In this document: positions 23,410-35,889 of the stretch, piece by piece | Layout: each line of letters begins with the position of its first letter | Position numbering within the stretch: position 1 is the first letter of the stretch | Assembly: GCA_009760855.2 (NCBI GenBank) | Contig: WPIO01000050.1 | Coordinates: 707,501-769,500 of the forward strand | Length of the DNA: 62,000 nt | Origin: Cristatella mucedo | Taxonomy: Eukaryota > Bryozoa > Phylactolaemata > Cristatellidae | Reading direction: 5' to 3' | Program-made: the position numbers and the translations under genes | The notes under the pieces: generated by a model | Databases searched by the model: none | Seen by the model: the letters and a program-made list of their open reading frames with translations, nothing else | What the model was told of the DNA's origin: nothing

Positions 23410-24675
23410 AAAGCAACAAGATCAAGAGAACTTGAGAAACTTCAGCCCAGTCTTTTTCAACCTTTCCATTTAAAGACATTAGAACAAGTTGTGGCAGAGC
23501 AGCTAAACTCACATATTGAAACTTAAACAATTGCTAGGACGTTATGGCTTGATTTTAGAGCTAATCGCTCAAAGATTCGGCATGGCTTTGGATGTATAAC
23601 GAACTATTTATAAATGCAGGTTTAGGTGGTATATCTCTGCTTTTGATGCTGTTGATCACCAAGCTCTTCTCAAACGCATCACATCTCTCCTGGAAATTAC
23701 CGGCACAGTATTGCCATGGTTCAAGTCCTATCTCAGAGGGAGTATCCGGTGTAGTGATCAGAACACCCACAGATCATCTGAGGAACCCCCGAAGTATTAG
23801 GTACCTCAGCTGTCTTTGCTTGGTCGTGTTCTTTTCACGGTTAATACTCCCCATTTCGCCCATGTAATTGCAAAGAAAAACTTAGTATTTCACTTCTATG
23901 CAGGTGACACTATGTTGTACATTTGCTTTGACCCATTGCAGCCTTGCACAGCCTCAATTTCTCTCAACGTCCTTGGTGTGTGTGTTAACTAAATCCGCAC
24001 AGGAACGGCTGCAATTTTTCTTAAGCTAATTGATGATAAAATCAACCCTAGTAGTTTTATGCTTAAGAAGTGCGATTCAGTCATTAGAAAACCCTACCCT
24101 CAAAATCGGCTCTTCGTGCAGATCTCTTGTTAAATGTGCAGGAAATCAATGTTTTCTATACCAACGAGCTCTTTCATTGGACAGCCACATTAGTTTTTCA
24201 GTCAAATCTACCTACTTTCAACTCCTTAAAATTGCTAAAATTTGGGCTCGTTTAATCAGGGATGCCACTCGTAAGTTTGTAAATGCAATTTTAGCATCAC
24301 GTATTGACTTCTTTAACTCACCTTTGGCTGATCTACCGGCCTGCGTACTCAGGAGCTTACCGCTGGTGAATCCTGCAGCTAGCCTTTTCTGTGGTAAGCA
24401 TTACAATTACCACATCAAACCACTCACCGCCTATCTGTAGTGGCTCCCAGTCATTGAAAGCATTGAAATAAATATTCTGTTACTCACTTTTAGGTCCTTT
24501 CATTCTCCGGCTCCGGCCTAACGATCAGATCTACTCCCTAACCAAGCTAAGCATCGTACCATCCTCTTTTCGGAATCTAAGGATTTGCCTATACCTCATA
24601 CGAACTACAAATCATTTTGAGATCGTGCCTCTACTTCTTCGCTCCCAAAGCCTGGAGCTCACTTCTGACTGTCAT
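23410..24675 (+). mobile_element. LINE family B, RT remnant (copy 1)
   Basis: Plus-strand fragments in order are ENLRNFSPVF (about 23,430), FDAVDHQALLKR (about 23,645), WFKSYLRGSIRCSD, and VFHFYAGDTMLY (23,885-23,915), where the catalytic YADD is changed to YAGD. The RT C-terminal series follows to about 24,640 (RTTNHF, PKAWSS). Frameshifts and stops are frequent. It ends where a 20-bp minisatellite begins. Confidence 0.8.
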
Positions 24676-24677
24676 GG

Positions 24678-25236
24678 ATAATCGATAGATCGGTAGATCA
24701 GATATAAATAGATCGAGATGGGCAGTAGATCGTAGCGGACAAAAACCTACCACAGCAGATAGAAGTGGATCGTAAATGATTTACCTCGATCTCAGCTAAT
24801 TGAAGTAGGTCATGGCGGACAGAAGTGGATCGTGGCGAAGACAAAATTCCCTGTTGATAAAAGCGGATCGCAGCGGATGGAAATGGATGGCCGTGCATAG
24901 AAGTAGATCTCAGTGGATAGAAGTGGTTCGCTGCAGATGGAAGTGGATCGCAGCAAATAAAAGTGGGTCGTGGACGATAGAAGTGGGTAGTAGATGAGAA
25001 GTAAATCGCTGTAGACAGAAGTGGATTGCAGCGGATGGAAGTGTATCGTAACTAATAGAAGTGAGTCTAAGCACATAAATGTGGATCGCATTGGATAGAA
25101 GTGGATTGCGGCGGTTAGAAGTGGATAGCACTGATACAAGTGGATGACAGTGGATTAAATTAGATTGTGGCGGATAAAGTGGATCGTGGTTTTATGAAAG
25201 TGGATCGCAGCAGACGGCAGTGGATCGCCGTGAATT
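24678..25236. repeat. 20-bp minisatellite array 1 (GAAGTGGATCGCRGCGGATA)
   Basis: About 27 diverged units of 20 bp are present, with consensus near GAAGTGGATCGCAGCGGATA. The last 100 bases (GATTAAATTAGATTGTGG, TTTTATGAAAGTGG, TGAATTGTGTCGCATTCTT) match the right flanks of arrays 2 and 3. This is therefore a scrap of the composite unit, and LINE sequence follows immediately. Open frames of the RSTSIRCDPLL type on the minus strand are by-products of the period. Confidence 0.9.
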
Positions 25237-25239
25237 GTG

Positions 25240-26050
25240 TCGCATTCTTTGATCTTTGATCCATCGCAGCCATACACAGCGTCAACTTCTCTCAAATCCC
25301 TTGGTGTGTGCAATGACTGCATATGCATATAAACGGCACTAATTTTTCTTAAACTGATGGATGATTAAACTAGTAGTTTTTGGCGTACAGAGTGTGATTC
25401 AGACAAATCGGCTCTTAGTGCATATCTCTTGTTAAATGTGCACGAAATCAATGTTCCCTGTACCAACGTGCTATTTCATTGGACAACCACATTACATTTC
25501 AGTCAAATCTGCCTACTGTCAGCTTCATAACATAGCTAAATTTTCGGCTTGTTTAGTCAGGGATGCCACATATTAATTGATCGATGCATGTTAAACAACA
25601 AGTCTTGACTTCTGTAACTCACTTTTTTTGCTGATTTACCGGCTTGCACTCTCAGGGGCTTACATCTGGTTAGCCCTGCAGCTAGCCTTATCTGTGGTGG
25701 GCATTGAGGTTACCACAGTAGACCACTTACCGCCTATCTGCAGTAGCTCCCAGTCAAGAAACACGTCAAATTTAAGGTTCAGTTACTCACCTTTAGGTTC
25801 TTTCGTTCTCCAGCTCCGGCCGTACGATCAGATCGACTTGCTAATCATCGTACCATCCTCTTTTCGGAACGTAAGGGTTTGCCTATACCTCGTAGGAACC
25901 TCAAATCGTCTGGCGAAAGTGCCTCCGTTCCTGCATTCCCAAAGTCTGGAGCTCACTTCTGACTGGCGTCGCGACATTTGCTGACTTGACAACACTTGAA
26001 ATTAGCTAAAGCCCATCTATTTGTCACAGCATTTAGTGTATTCATGTTAT
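25240..26050 (+). mobile_element. LINE family B, RT remnant (copy 2)
   Basis: This aligns with 23,930-24,670 over its length, for example CAATGTT-CCTGTACCAACG and TCATTGGACA-CCACATTA. Stop codons and small deletions interrupt the frame. It duplicates a part already present in copy 1, so the two are separate insertions or products of a local duplication with array 1 between them. Confidence 0.8.
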
Positions 26051-26059
26051 TTCCAGTTA

Positions 26060-27415
26060 TAATAAATATAATAATAATGTACTTGATAAAACGCCCTTAG
26101 AGAACTTAATCTCTTTCTAGGTGCTTTACATTTGCTAAAAAGGGAAATGCAATTGAATGGTTAGAAAAATCATGCTTGAAAGGCAAACAAGATGAATATA
26201 TCATGGTTAGGGGTGAAATGCACAGGGCCGGCATGCAAATGTGGTTAGTGGCAGTATGCAGAGTGTCAGCACCCATAAGCACGTGAAGGAAGAATCACAG
26301 GGACCCACTAAATGCTGTCCTAAATAGTTGTGTTTTTAAGTTCCTTTTAAATGTGGTCAGGTCAGGGACGACTTCTCTTTTCTGACGCAGGTCGGGAGGG
26401 AGTTCCAGGCTTCGGGACCATACGAACTAAATGCACGGTCTCCAAAGGATTTAAGATTTGTACGAGGTATTTCTAGACTGTTGGATTCCGAAAAGCGGGT
26501 GGTACGGTGCTTGGCCTGATGGGGGAGTATGTCGGAGAGATAGGCTGGAGCCATAGAATGAATGAACCTAAAAGTGAGCGACAAAACCTTAAAGTCAATC
26601 CGTTGCTTAACTGGCAGCCAGTGCAGGTCGGCGAGAAGTGGAATAATGTGGCAATTGCGACGCTCACGACAGACAAGCCAAGCTGCAGAGTTTTCCACCA
26701 GCTGCAATCGCCTGATCGCACATGCTGTTAGGCCAGTAAGCAGTGAGTTGCTGAAGTCGAGACGAGATGTCACGAATGCATGGACCAACTTAGACGTGGT
26801 ATCCTTATCTGAACAAGCCCGAATTTTAGCAATGTTATGAAGCTGAAAATAGGCAGATTTGACTGTGGAGCTGATATGGTCGTCTAACGAGAGGTCGCCT
26901 TGGAATATGACACCTAGATTTTGAGCTGATTCGACAGGAGATATGCTGGCAGAGCCAATTTTGAGAGACAACCTTTCCAATCTCTGAATCACACTCGGTT
27001 TGCCCATAAATAGTAAGTTAGTTTTGTCATCGTTTAGTTTTAGAAAATTTGCTGCCATTCATGGGCGGATGTCATCAATGTTTGCAGCACGTGAGTTTAG
27101 AGAAACTGAGGTGCTCGAAATCTGGGAGGGATCAAAGCAGTGGTACAACTGAGTGTCCTCTGCATAGAACAGAAAGCCTAGATTGTGCTTGGCAATCACA
27201 TCAGCAAGAGGTAGAGTATACACCGTGAAAAGAAGCGGACCTAGCACGGAGCCCTGAGGTACTTCATGTTTCAGAGGTACTTCAGATGATCTTTGTCTTT
27301 TCACGTCAATACTCTGGAGTCTCCCACTGAGATAGGACCTGAAGCCCTGCAGAGCAGTGCCAGTGATGCTCAGGCGAGATGAGAGGCGCTCTAGAAGAAA
27401 TTTGTGATCGATGGT
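26060..27415 (-). mobile_element. LINE family A, RT domain well preserved
   Basis: The minus strand holds a 233-residue frame (27,058-26,357) beginning NFLKLNDDKTNLLFMGKPSV and containing [37 protein letters not shown] and GDRAFSSYGPEAWNSLPTCV. The frame before it (27,484-27,059) carries DHKFLLERLSSRL, WF-SYLSGRLQS-like and PQGSVLGPLLFTVYTLPLAD. The active site at 27,155-27,166 reads YAED instead of YADD. The 3' UTR and tail end near 26,060. The two frames abut through a single stop. This is a dead copy of an RT of the L2/CR1 group. Confidence 0.92.
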
Positions 27416-27625
27416 ATGCTTATGCTTTCTGTCACTGTGTATGCTGCCACTAACTATAACTTCATGCTGACCCTGTGTAGTCAACGTCCAATCGTGTTAC
27501 GGTTGTAGTCATTAAGCATTCTAACATTAAGCATTCAATCCTGCTTCCTTTTTGGCAGATGTGGAAAGAGATCGGGTCCTCCGAGGGAGGCATACATAAC
27601 TGCGTTGTTATAATTATTAATGTGC
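27415..27625 (+). mobile_element. LINE family A 3' UTR and tail fragment
   Basis: GTATGCTGCCACTAACTA, TTCATGCTGACCCTGTG and a diverged hairpin (GATCGGGTCCTCCGAGG) followed by an ATT-like tail identify a plus-strand 3' end. It replaces the 5' part of the neighbouring minus-strand copy. Confidence 0.7.
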
Positions 27626-28159
27626 CAATGGCCCGGCCTATTGAAGTCGCTTGCAAAAGAAAGAAAGTGCGAATTTTGGTGAATATTTTTGAGTACAATT
27701 ATTAGAGATTGTAATGTCATATGCAGTCAATAAAGGACAATTTCGAACCGGATTTCTTTCGTTTTGCGATTTAATGCAGTGTATTGTAGTATATTCCTCT
27801 TTTAGTCAGGGCGTCTGTAAGCTATTTCAGTCGAGATCGCGTGGACAGAATCGCACGAAATCTCGTGGGCATCGATTGCATGCAGCTTATTTTTGTATTC
27901 CAAACTTGTTAAAGCCTCGCTTAGCTGATTTGTTGTGGATTAGAGGCAAACTAAAGCGGACTACGGTAAAGGCATCCATTTTCGGAGCACGTTTGCTTGA
28001 GTTACCTTGTGCACAACGACGCGAAATTTGGCGGATACACACAATCGAAGATGTACAACAATATGCACAAAAATGTTGTGCACGGCAACACTAATTTCCT
28101 ACCGAGTATAAGCCAGTTAAAGTAGACTGCGATGGCTTGCAGCAATTCGTGTAATCTGT

Positions 28160-28330
28160 CTGCAGCTAACGTTAGGTCGTGGAGCTAACCTCACCGGGGC
28201 GTCACAGCTTGTCCCCTTAACCTAGTAGCCAATCGTCCCATGCCGCTCCCTTCAGTTTCCCTGCCTTCCTCTGCCTGCCTTCCGAACCGCTTCCCTTAGC
28301 TTTCACATTGGCAATTTGTGGCGTCTGAGG
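28160..28330. repeat. Extra copy of the CCAAT block left of minisatellite array 2
   Basis: AGCCAATCGTCCCATGCCGC, GCCTTCCTCTGCCTGCCTTC and CGAACCGCTTCC match 8,322-8,395. The same block occurs again on the right side of the array (30,285-30,360), so in U3 the array is bracketed by related sequence. Confidence 0.7.
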
Positions 28331-28424
28331 CTGCTGCAGCGGCGATGGTGCAAAGCGGTCTTTTCTGTGGGTCTTCAATGGCCACCGACGCGGAGCCGAT
28401 AAAAGTAGCAGCCAGAAGAGGCAG

Positions 28425-30050
28425 CAGATAGAAGTGGATCACGGCGGATAAAAGTCGATTTCGGCCAAGCCAGGCAGCTCGCAGCGGACAGAAGTACATC
28501 GTGGTGGAGTAAAGAAAATCGCAATGGATAGATGTGGATCGCCGAGGCTAGATGTAAGTCACAGGGGCTAGATGTGGATCGCCGAGGCTAGGTGTGGATC
28601 GCCGAGGCTAGGTGCGGATCGCGGAGGCTAGATTTGGATCGCCGTGGCTAGATGTGGATCGCCGAGGCTAGATGTGGATCGCCGAGGCAAGATGTGGATC
28701 ACCGGGACTTGGTTTTGGATCTTGGAGGCTAGATGTGGATTTCGGAAGCTAGATGTGGAGCACGGGGCTAGGTGTTGATCGCCGAGGCTAGAAGTAGATC
28801 TTGGAGGCTAGGTATGGATCGCCGAGGTTAGGTGTGGATCGCGGAGGTTAGATGTGGATCTCGGAAGCTAGATGTGGAGCACGGGGCTAGGTGTAGATCG
28901 CCGAGGCTAGGTGTAGATCGCCGAGGCTAGGTGTAGATCGCGGAGGCTAGGTAAGGATCGCTGAGGCTAAATGTGGATCACCGGGGCTTGGTTTTGGATC
29001 TTGGAGGCTAGATGTTGATCTCGGAAGCTAGATATGGAGCACGGGGCTAGGTGTGGATCGCCGTGGCTAGATGTGGATCGCCGTGGCTAGATGTGGATCG
29101 CTGAGGCTGGATGTGGATCGCGGAGGTTAGATGTGGATTGCCGAGGCTAGATGTGGATCGCGGAGGCTAGATGTGGATCCCCGAGGCTAGGTGTGGATCT
29201 TGGAGGCTAGATGTGGATCTCGGAAGCTAGATGTGGAGCACGGGGCTAGGTGTGGATATTGGGGGCTAGATGTGGATCTCGGAAGCTAGATGTGGAGCAC
29301 GGGGCTAGGTGTGGATCGCCGTGGCTAGATGTGGATCGCCGTGGCTAGATGTTGATCGCCGAGGCTAGAAGTGGATCTTGGAGGCTAGGTGTGGATTGCC
29401 GAGGCTAGAAGTGGATCGCCGAGGCTAGGTGTGGATCGCGGAGGTTAGATGTGGATCACGGGGGCTAGATGTGGATCGCCGAGGCTAGATGTGGATCGCG
29501 GCCTGTAGAAATGGATCGCGGCAGTTAAAACTACATGGCAAAGGAGACGATTTGGTTGCGGCAGCTGGTAGTAGATCGTGGCGGATAGAAGGCGATAGCC
29601 TGGTAAAGAAGTGGGTCGCGGCCCATAAAAGCGGTTCACGGTCGATACCAGTGGATGGCAGCGGACGAAAGTGGATCGCGGCGGATGGACTAGGATGATG
29701 TGGACAGGAGTAGATCGGATATAGATAGATAGTTGTGGACAGTAGATCGAGGCGGACCAAAACCTACCGCGGTGGATAGAAGCCGATCGTGGAGAATAAA
29801 ACTGGATCGCGGTGGAGACGCAAATCGCGGTGGATAGATGTGGATTACTGCGGATGGAAGTGTATCGTAACAAGTAGCAGTGGATCGCGGCGGACAAAAG
29901 TGGATCGCATTTCATGAACGTGGATCTCGGTGGTTAGAAGTGGATAGCGGTGGATAAAAGTGAATGATGGCGGATTAAATTAGATTGTGGCGGATTAAAG
30001 TAGATCGTGGTTTTATGAAAGTGGATCTCGGCAGAGGAAAGTGGATCGGG
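28425..30050. repeat. 20-bp minisatellite array 2 (GATGTGGATCGCCGAGGCTA)
   Basis: About 80 units of 20 bp are present. Most of the array (28,500-29,490) is a lineage with consensus GATGTGGATCGCCGAGGCTA and higher-order blocks in which a GAGCACGGGGCTAGG unit recurs. The ends (28,425-28,500 and 29,490-30,050) carry the other lineage, GAAGTGGATCGCGGCGGATA. Both lineages keep the GTGGATCGC core. Confidence 0.95.
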
Positions 30051-30498
30051 GTGAATTGTGTTGCATTCTTAGAGCTGAGTGAGCGTATGTACAATGAAGT
30101 CAAATTTTGTGGACACGCAAAATCGAAGACTGATAGCAATATCGGCTACAGATTGAGCTCAGCAAGGCGAACCGGCTGTCGAGTTTAGCCTGACTCTAGT
30201 GGATTGTGGGAGACCACCAGTAACAATAGTTCATTCATAGTACCAACCTATCCAGGGCTTAGCACTCGTCTGCCCCATATCGTAATAGCCAATCATCCCG
30301 CGGCTCGCTTCCTTCTGCATGCCTCCTTTCGTCAACCTGCCTTAGCGACCGCTTCCGTGCGCTTTAGAGCCCCTGAGATGATTAGTGGCCGGCCGCTTCT
30401 GAGGTGGCAACTGCGACAGGGAAAAGCCGGCTATTTTCGGACCTTAATTGGCCACTGACACAGCCTTGGTCTCGGCGGGCGGTGCTGCAGCAATTCAC

Positions 30499-30595
30499 CT
30501 CGAAGCTTGGTGCGTCCTGGCTGGACTGGCCGCCATGCCGACGGCACCCTGCATGTCGCTGCTCGGATACGACGCCTAGCTAATCCATTTATCGG
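30499..30595 (-). other. Conserved GC-rich island Z, copy in U3
   Basis: It is preceded on the minus strand by GGCTCAG and followed by CGAG|GTGAAT, so it has splice-like ends. Relative to the U5 copy it carries a 7-base insertion that shifts the frame reading QRHA-GMAASPA. It is probably a decayed exon or non-coding. Confidence 0.35.
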
Positions 30596-30925
30596 CTGAG
30601 CCAAAGTTAAGCACTTTTGCAAGCAGCACGTATTAAGCTCTGCATTCGTCGAAATCGGTGAGCAGCTGGTATAGAGGCGCTCGGCGATGACAACACCTGT
30701 AAAGACTGTAGTGCACTCTAACCAGGGTGCAAGCTCACAGGAAGCTGAGGCGGTCGCGGCAAGCGGTCGATTATAGTCGATGGTAGGGTGCAGCCGGGCG
30801 CTTTTGAACGGTGGAAGTTGTAGAGAGCTGCTGTGATCCATAGCGAATACTATTAAAAACTGGTTTTGCAGCGTCGCGGTCAACGTAGGTGCAGCAACGG
30901 CTCCGTTGGCACTCTCGGGGCAACC

Positions 30926-31156
30926 TCACGCCAATCTATACGACTCCGACAGCAGCACACAGATGGCGAAGTGTATACTGCGAGCGACCTCGTGCTCGGC
31001 CAGCGAGCAGGAACGTGCCTCGCTGCCGCCGCCGATGAGCTGCACGTAGTTTCCGAGGCTGCTGAGCACCACGTCGAGGCAGCTGCTCAACTTGCCACGC
31101 TGAATGGCCTGGCGACACGAAAGCCGCTCCGCATAGTGGCGCGTCAACTCGCTCGC
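30926..31156 (-). pseudogene. Segment Y, copy A: unknown coding-like segment ending in TGA
   Basis: I do not recognise this protein. The minus-strand frame follows TTTGCAG, which could be a splice acceptor. It contains ELTRHYAER, LSSC, SLGNYVQLIGGG, SCSLAEHEVARS and ESYRLA, and then an immediate TGA. Copies B (39.4 kb) and C (51.3 kb) share these motifs and continue past this point with a related RP---ANGA-like stretch, so the TGA looks like a lesion. Against copy C, many differences are synonymous (TCG/TCT, CTG/CTC, AGA/CGA, TTG/CTG) and the one length change is a whole codon. That is coding behaviour. Upstream and downstream exons are not defined. Confidence 0.45.
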
Positions 31157-31669
31157 CTGCAAAGCGGATTTTAACGCGTCTGCAGCGTTGCAGCACGTAA
31201 GACAAAAGGCACAAGGCAGAAGTGAGTTGCGTTAGATACGGATGCAAAGTTCGAGAGAGAATAAATAGAGAGGCAGACAAGCAGTGTTATAGAAATTGTC
31301 AGAAAGGTAGATGCCATGCAGTGGCAGACAAGAACCAGACAGGGTGGCAGTAAGTAAGAATCAGAAAGACTGCGACAGAGTAAGAGACAGAGAGACAGGC
31401 TGAAAGACAAACAGACAGAGCTTACGTGAGAGGTGGACGCAAGAAAGGTCGGAGAGAGAGAGGAAGTAACAGATGTGGTGAGACGAAGCGATAGAGCAAA
31501 GAAGTCGCTTCCAGTCGACTCGTCGAGCTTCTTTGAGGTCTTTTGAAGACTTCACAACATCGCCATGCTGATTGCTCTCTAGGCCACCGAAGACAGATTC
31601 CGGACAGTGCCGAGTTAGGCAGGACAGACAGGAGAGTGAGGTGACTCGGCTGAATCGATAGCAGCAGGA

Positions 31670-31705
31670 TAGTCTAGTCTAGTCTAGGCTAGTTAAGATA
31701 GTCTA
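31670..31705. repeat. (AGTCT)n short microsatellite
   Basis: TAGTCTAGTCTAGTCTAGG with further TAG-rich sequence forms a short pentamer run, seen only in this copy of the unit. Confidence 0.8.
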
Positions 31706-31879
31706 GATCGCTAGTCGCACGATCCTGCCGAGTGTAGTTTCGTGGTTTCCATAGCGGAGCGGCTCTCTACCTAGGTCATCTAGCGATAACTGCCTGTACG
31801 GCTCCTCGATCATTTCAGCACGCAGCCAGCTCACTCGGCGGAGAGCGACGTGGCATGGGAAGGTAGCGCTGCCGGCTGT

Positions 31880-33820
31880 CAGCAGAGTAACTTAAGTTTC
31901 AAGGCAGATGCAGCATGTCGTTGGTATCATCAATTACAGGTGATGCCGGAAAATTAGGGATAATAAAAATAATTAAATTAAATCTTTCGCTATCTGGTTC
32001 GAATATCGCTGGTAGGTGAATGATTCGGCTTCTGATTAACCCGTAGTCATGATGTAGTATCGGCCTATCGTTGGCAAAAGTGCAAGATGGCAGGAAGCAA
32101 AATGCCTTCAAAATCAGTTTCCAGTAAGTTGCTTCAAATGTTCAATTTTTACTTGTACATGCACTTCTTGCATCCCTTTTTGCAACAAAATTAGTAATAA
32201 AAATATGAAATTTTTTGCACAACGGTCTCAAAGAACTAAATCTCTCTCAGCACTTTTCATATGCTGTATGGTTTTGTGCAAAATCCGTCAACCACTAGCA
32301 GCTGCTTATACAGTGCATCTTTTGTTATCGCAGCTCAGCAAGCACAGCTGAAACGGATGCAAGGCTTCGGAGATCAACAAATTTTGCTCTTGCTGGGTTT
32401 CTCCTACGATTTCAGCAAGTGCCGCTGAATCAGAGGATGGGACGGAGACAGGGGCAGAGACACGGGCAGAGACAGAGGTAGCGACACAGAGGCAAGGCAG
32501 ATATAAAGAGGCAGAGTTAGAGGCAGAGACAGAGGCGGGGATCCAGGCAGAGTCACAGACGCAGATCGGATATCAAGATCCTTAGACGATGACAGATATC
32601 AAGATCCGAAGATGATTGACTTATCGCCTATCTTTGCAATATGACCCCATCGCTAGTCTTTGAGACTTTGCCCGGTATTTTGGTTTAGTTGTTGATTGGT
32701 GGCAGGACGTTTCACTTGCGATCAATTTAATTATTATACATTATCTAGCCTGTCAGGTATTAGCTCGGGGCGTTACTGTTAACTACTAGAAGGACTATCG
32801 CAGTATACAGCTACAGGAATGCAGCCACTAAGCTCCAGACGGGTACCAAGTTTAGGGTACCAAAACGCCAAGCAAGCCACATCCATGTCGCTTTCCTTGT
32901 GTCATAGGGAATGAGCTTGGGTCTTTCAGAACAATTGATGCGTCTGTTCGATATAAAGGTATTCACCTGTTGACTTTTTGACGTATCTTTTCTGGCCAGG
33001 ATGAGTACAACCGTGCCTTGGCAGCAACGCTGTCACGGGCACATTCAGGAGAAGGCAAGATAGTGGGCCGTGATAGCCCAGGAAGGAGGTAAGGTGCTCG
33101 CTCTTCGCGAGAGAGACCCTAAATGAGCTACGATTGTGTTTTTAGTGCTCCTTGTGATAGTGAAATTGAGAACTGCAAAGAAGGCGCATAGCGTTTCGAC
33201 GAAAGTGCATCCAAGATCAAATTTAAGCCTGCGCGATTTCGTTTTCGGCACGACGTCCAGAGCCAACCGTCACTAGCTGCACATACTTAAGCCTATGTAT
33301 TGGGAAGTTATGAGAGATGACCGTCACTTAAACCAAACAACTGTCATTGCTTGCACACGTCCTTGTACTTTGTGCGATGGCACAGAGCGACTGTATCTAT
33401 GCCAATCGACGGCCCTCTTGAATTTCACTGGACGGAGAGCTTTTTTTCAATCCCAATCCGTCACTGGCTCGAACCTCAGTAAATCTCTGACAAAGGCAAA
33501 TGGTAACTAACGCAACTCTGAATGCTGTCTCGTCGAACATTAAGAGACAGAGAAACGGCGACTGAGGCAGGGACGGTGAAATAAGTAGAGCACGAGTACG
33601 TGGAGAGAAACGGAGAGGACGTCAAAAAAGAAAGGCAGAGGCACTGATACAGAGGCAGGGACAAAAACGAGGACAGAGATGAGGAAATATACCGGGGCAG
33701 CGACCGAGACAGAGCCCGAGCGATCTAGAGTAACAGAGCAGAGTAGAGACACAAACAGAGGCAAATAATGGTGACTGTGATCGGGTCTCAAATACTTATG
33801 GAGATACACTGAGAAACACA
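31880..33820. repeat. Conserved AT-rich spacer of U3 (no gene)
   Basis: Positions 31,880-32,450 match 53,955-54,500 and 880-1,400 (TTCAAGGCAGATGCAGCAT, AAAATCCGTCAACCA). Positions 33,390-33,480 match 54,710-54,800 (TTTCACTGGACGGAGAGCTT). The part between, 32,600-33,390, has no clear counterpart and no gene I can support. Purine-rich sequence leads into the AT array. Confidence 0.6.
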
Positions 33821-33825
33821 CACCG

Positions 33826-33964
<139 letters not shown>

Positions 33965-34026
33965 ATACATATGTACGTGTGCGTGTGTGTATTTACAGAG
34001 CGATAGAGACAAAGGGACAGAGAAAG

Positions 34027-34060
<34 letters not shown>

Positions 34061-34186
34061 CTGACAGAGAGACAGACAGAGACCGAGAGAGGGACTAATT
34101 GATTCATATAAGGACACTGCGAGGACAAAAGGAATAAAGTTAAGAAAATAGAGATAAAGAAGAGAAAGTTCAAAGAGAGAGGCGAG

Positions 34187-34349
34187 TGGTTTCCTTCACG
34201 ACCTCGGTCCCGAGGTAGTGGGTTTAATTTCTGCGGTGGGTGATTTTGTATCGCCACTGCAAGCAGTAATGATAGCCATACAAGGCTCTTCTGTCGCTAT
34301 ACAAAAAGAGGCTGTTTAATCAGCTAGGATTGATTTAATTTTATTTATC
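34187..34349 (+). mobile_element. tRNA-derived SINE type 1, copy 4 (5'-truncated)
   Basis: This is the only plus-strand type 1 copy. It begins in the palindrome (CACGACCTCGGTCCCGAGG), so box A is missing. Box B has decayed to GGGTTTAATTTC by C-to-T changes. The end AAAGAGGCTGTTTAATCAGC and an ATTTA tail are intact. Confidence 0.9.
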
Positions 34350-34527
34350 AAAAGGATCAAGTAACAGATGCAAAGCCTCTCCACATGAACATGGTCTCAT
34401 GTCTGTCGGAAAAGTATAAGGTTCGAAAGAGCGAGAGATGTATAGACGAGAGAATAGTGTGAGAGAAGAAAGAGGAAGGATAGTGTGCAGCGTGAGCTAA
34501 TCAAGGGGTGATAGACCGACGGAGAAC

Positions 34528-34529
34528 AC

Positions 34530-34566
<37 letters not shown>

Positions 34567-34606
34567 GAGAGAAAGGGGAAGAGAGCGAGAGAGAGGAGAG
34601 AGAGAG

Positions 34607-34671
<65 letters not shown>

Positions 34672-34722
34672 AGAGAGAGAGAGCGAGAGCGAGAGAGAGA
34701 GGGAGAGTGGGAGAACGAAAGC

Positions 34723-34774
<52 letters not shown>
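34528..34774. repeat. (GA)n microsatellite of U3
   Basis: Long GA runs are broken by GGGA and GCGA words and directly precede the end block. A second short GA run lies at 34,030-34,064. Confidence 0.97.
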
Positions 34775-34777
<3 letters not shown>

Positions 34778-34849
34778 CTTGAGTGAGGCAAACGGAAAAT
34801 ATAGTAAGGGCAGGAAATGCAATTCATTGAAATCGCGTAACAAACGATT

Positions 34850-35210
34850 GAAAGACTGCCCAAATGAATGCGGTCCCGTGGGATCCAGTACTCTCTCTTA
34901 ACGACGGCGGCGCGGGCCACCACGGGTATTGTGCAAAATCATGGCGTCGCACCGGGTTGACCCGGTTCCTGTATCCCATCCTGCTTCTGGCCAAGCAGAG
35001 GACGTCACCATGTACGCTTTACCACGAAGCGCGGGCTTCTATGTATCTAGACCGGCCGAGGCTCAGCCCGAGGCGCCGCGAATGCGTTACAAACGCTAGC
35101 TGTGAGGCTTCTACGTCATGACTGAACTAGGCTGGAACCGCAGCGCTCTTAGTGGTGCTAGTCTCTGCCGGCGAGCGAGGAATACTGGGGAAGTCTGAAT
35201 CGTGCACGCG
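34850..35210. repeat. Unit end block, copy in U3
   Basis: ATGCGGTCCCGTGGGATCCA, AACGACGGCGGCGCGGGCCA and GACCGGCCGAGGCTC match the three other end blocks. No reading frame is kept among the four. Confidence 0.8.
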
Positions 35211-35422
35211 GCTCACGACTTCTAGGCGCAGCAGCTGTATACGCAGGTATGCCACCGTCAGTAGCGGTACGCTGCAGCGACAAAAAGCGGTCCGTTCCTT
35301 AACGTAACAAGTTCGTATCCATGAAGTAATTAGGTCCGTGCGACGGCCAGGCGGCTTAAGTTACTTTAAAAATTCCAAGAGCTGCACTGAAAGCTTCGTG
35401 GCCTAAACCTCTAATCGGCATT

Positions 35423-35630
35423 ATAATAATAATCACAATCATTATAAAGTTTATAAAGCGCCCTTAGCGATCTCAGCCTCTTTCCAGGCCCTAAATACTT
35501 TTACCCGCAGAGGACACACGATCGAATAGCGAGTGGTATCATGCTTGATAAACAACATTAATAACACGGTCAGGGGTAAAATGCTCAGGGTCAGCATAAA
35601 CGTGTAGTTATTGGCAGCTTGCAGCAGTGA
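35423..35630 (-). mobile_element. LINE family A 3' UTR and tail
   Basis: The reversed tail (TAATAATAATCA, AAAGCGCCCTTAGCGATCTC) and the 3' UTR words GTGGTATCATGCTTGATAAA and CTCAGGGTCAGCAT are clear. Only the last about 200 bp were inserted. Confidence 0.85.
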
Positions 35631-35889
35631 AATGCCAATGCCAGCTGAGTAAGCAGTACCACTGCCAGTTTTCCGTCCGAATTTCGGCAATTTGGTAACA
35701 TTTGCCACGTAATATCTCTCTTTCAGTTCTTATTCGTTACATTTCAGGAACTGCATATATTGAATATTAGTCACAATATTTCATTTAGCATGACTCCGTT
35801 TCAGCTGTTATAGAGACTTTAGCCACCTAATCCGGTATCATTTAAGACAGGTATGAACAAAGTGTCCCTGGCGAGCGGCTAAGTATGGG

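Noticed and set aside
28425-30050. CRISPR-like array
   Set aside because: Units are directly adjacent 20-bp tandem repeats without unique spacers, and the context is eukaryotic. It is a minisatellite.
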